64,000 nt of DNA. Origin: Pseudomonas putida. Lineage in GTDB: Bacteria > Pseudomonadota > Gammaproteobacteria > Pseudomonadales > Pseudomonadaceae. The stretch lies in NCBI RefSeq assembly GCF_001636055.1, contig NZ_CP011789.1, positions 1,178,001 to 1,242,000 of the forward strand, read 5' to 3'. A program made the position numbers and the translations under genes. Of the stretch, positions 63,905-64,000 are shown one piece after another (position 1 is the stretch's first letter; every line of letters starts with the position of its first letter). The notes below the pieces were generated by a model. That model was not told the origin of the DNA. It ran no database searches and was given only the letters and a program-made list of their open reading frames with translations.

Positions 63905-64000
63905 CTATCGGGCCTTGGACTCCTCGGGCGCGACCACCTCGCCGGCCAGCACCACGGCCTGGTCGTCCAGGTAGATATCGCAGTTGCGCAGCGGGATATC
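63905..64000 (-). CDS. nicX: 2,5-dihydroxypyridine dioxygenase NicX (C-terminal 31 residues, gene runs off window)
   Basis: The last 31 codons read DIPLRNCDIYLDDQAVVLAG then EVVAPEESKAR and TAG. The D-I/L-P-x-RNC segment is how the M29-like iron dioxygenase NicX ends, as I recall, and nicX neighbours nicR in P. putida. NicX opens the ring of 2,5-dihydroxypyridine. The visible part is too short for certainty. Confidence 0.75.
   Translation of the reverse strand, partial: DIPLRNCDIYLDDQAVVLAGEVVAPEESKAR

Overview
The window is about 64 kb of a high-GC gammaproteobacterial chromosome. It almost certainly comes from the Pseudomonas putida group. Gene order (mltB-rlpA-dacA-ybeD-lipB-lipA; holA-lptE-leuS; lnt-corC-ybeY-phoH; hemL-thiE-thiD-ladS; amn-rluE; hrpB; rhlE; tesB) is that of fluorescent pseudomonads. 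The intergenic repeats are the roughly 35-bp P. putida type REP (TTCGCGGGCAAGCCCGCTCC-like). The last 6 kb carries a nicotinate dehydrogenase locus whose NicA matches the P. putida protein closely as I remember it. No tRNA, rRNA, CRISPR array, prophage or insertion sequence was seen. All identifications are by eye from translated sequence and remembered family features; no database search was run.

Layout. (1) 1-7.5 kb, cell wall and lipoate: partial mltB, rlpA, dacA, ybeD, lipB, lipA, an LD-carboxypeptidase, and a second MltB-type lytic transglycosylase on the opposite strand. (2) 7.6-12.3 kb, minus strand: a 54-codon arfA ribosome-rescue gene with a hairpin inside its coding sequence, then holA, lptE and leuS. 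(3) 12.5-18.4 kb: a small unknown gene, a YdcF-type protein, lnt-corC-ybeY-phoH and a Sel1-repeat protein; miaB is not next to phoH. (4) 18.6-27.9 kb: hemL, thiE, thiD, a LadS-like sensor kinase without receiver domain, an AidB-like acyl-CoA dehydrogenase, amn, rluE and a DUF2788 protein. (5) 27.9-41.8 kb: two Lrp/AsnC regulators, a possible small RNA, DUF6515, a cation exporter, a lipoprotein, hrpB, an alpha/beta hydrolase divergent from an HD/LuxR regulator, an orphan gene, yciC, DUF2076, a NYN-domain protein, an EamA exporter and rhlE. (6) 42-50.6 kb: a flavoprotein, a histone-deacetylase-like hydrolase, an Ais-like phosphatase, GNAT, tesB with a HAD phosphatase, and a three-gene iron/cobalamin-type ABC importer behind a possible Fur box. 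(7) 50.6-52.4 kb: a cupin, and dmeF/dmeR (Co/Ni export and its RcnR-type sensor) sharing one operator. (8) 52.4-58.2 kb: a tightly packed six-gene minus-strand operon resembling E. coli ynbABCD plus an acyltransferase and a small membrane protein. (9) 58.3-64 kb: a truncated xdhC remnant, nicS, nicB, nicA, nicR and the 3' end of a likely nicX.

How it works together: most of the window is conserved housekeeping. The parts worth most attention are the ynb-like lipid operon (CDP-diacylglycerol synthase, CDP-alcohol transferase with altered catalytic aspartates, lipid phosphatase, hydrolase-methyltransferase fusion, acyltransferase), which looks like a self-contained, poorly understood membrane-lipid pathway; arfA, whose gene structure predicts nonstop mRNA and whose intact product ends in an ssrA-like LAA; a REP element absorbed in frame into the ynbD-like gene; and the xdhC scar at the junction between the lipid operon and the nic locus.
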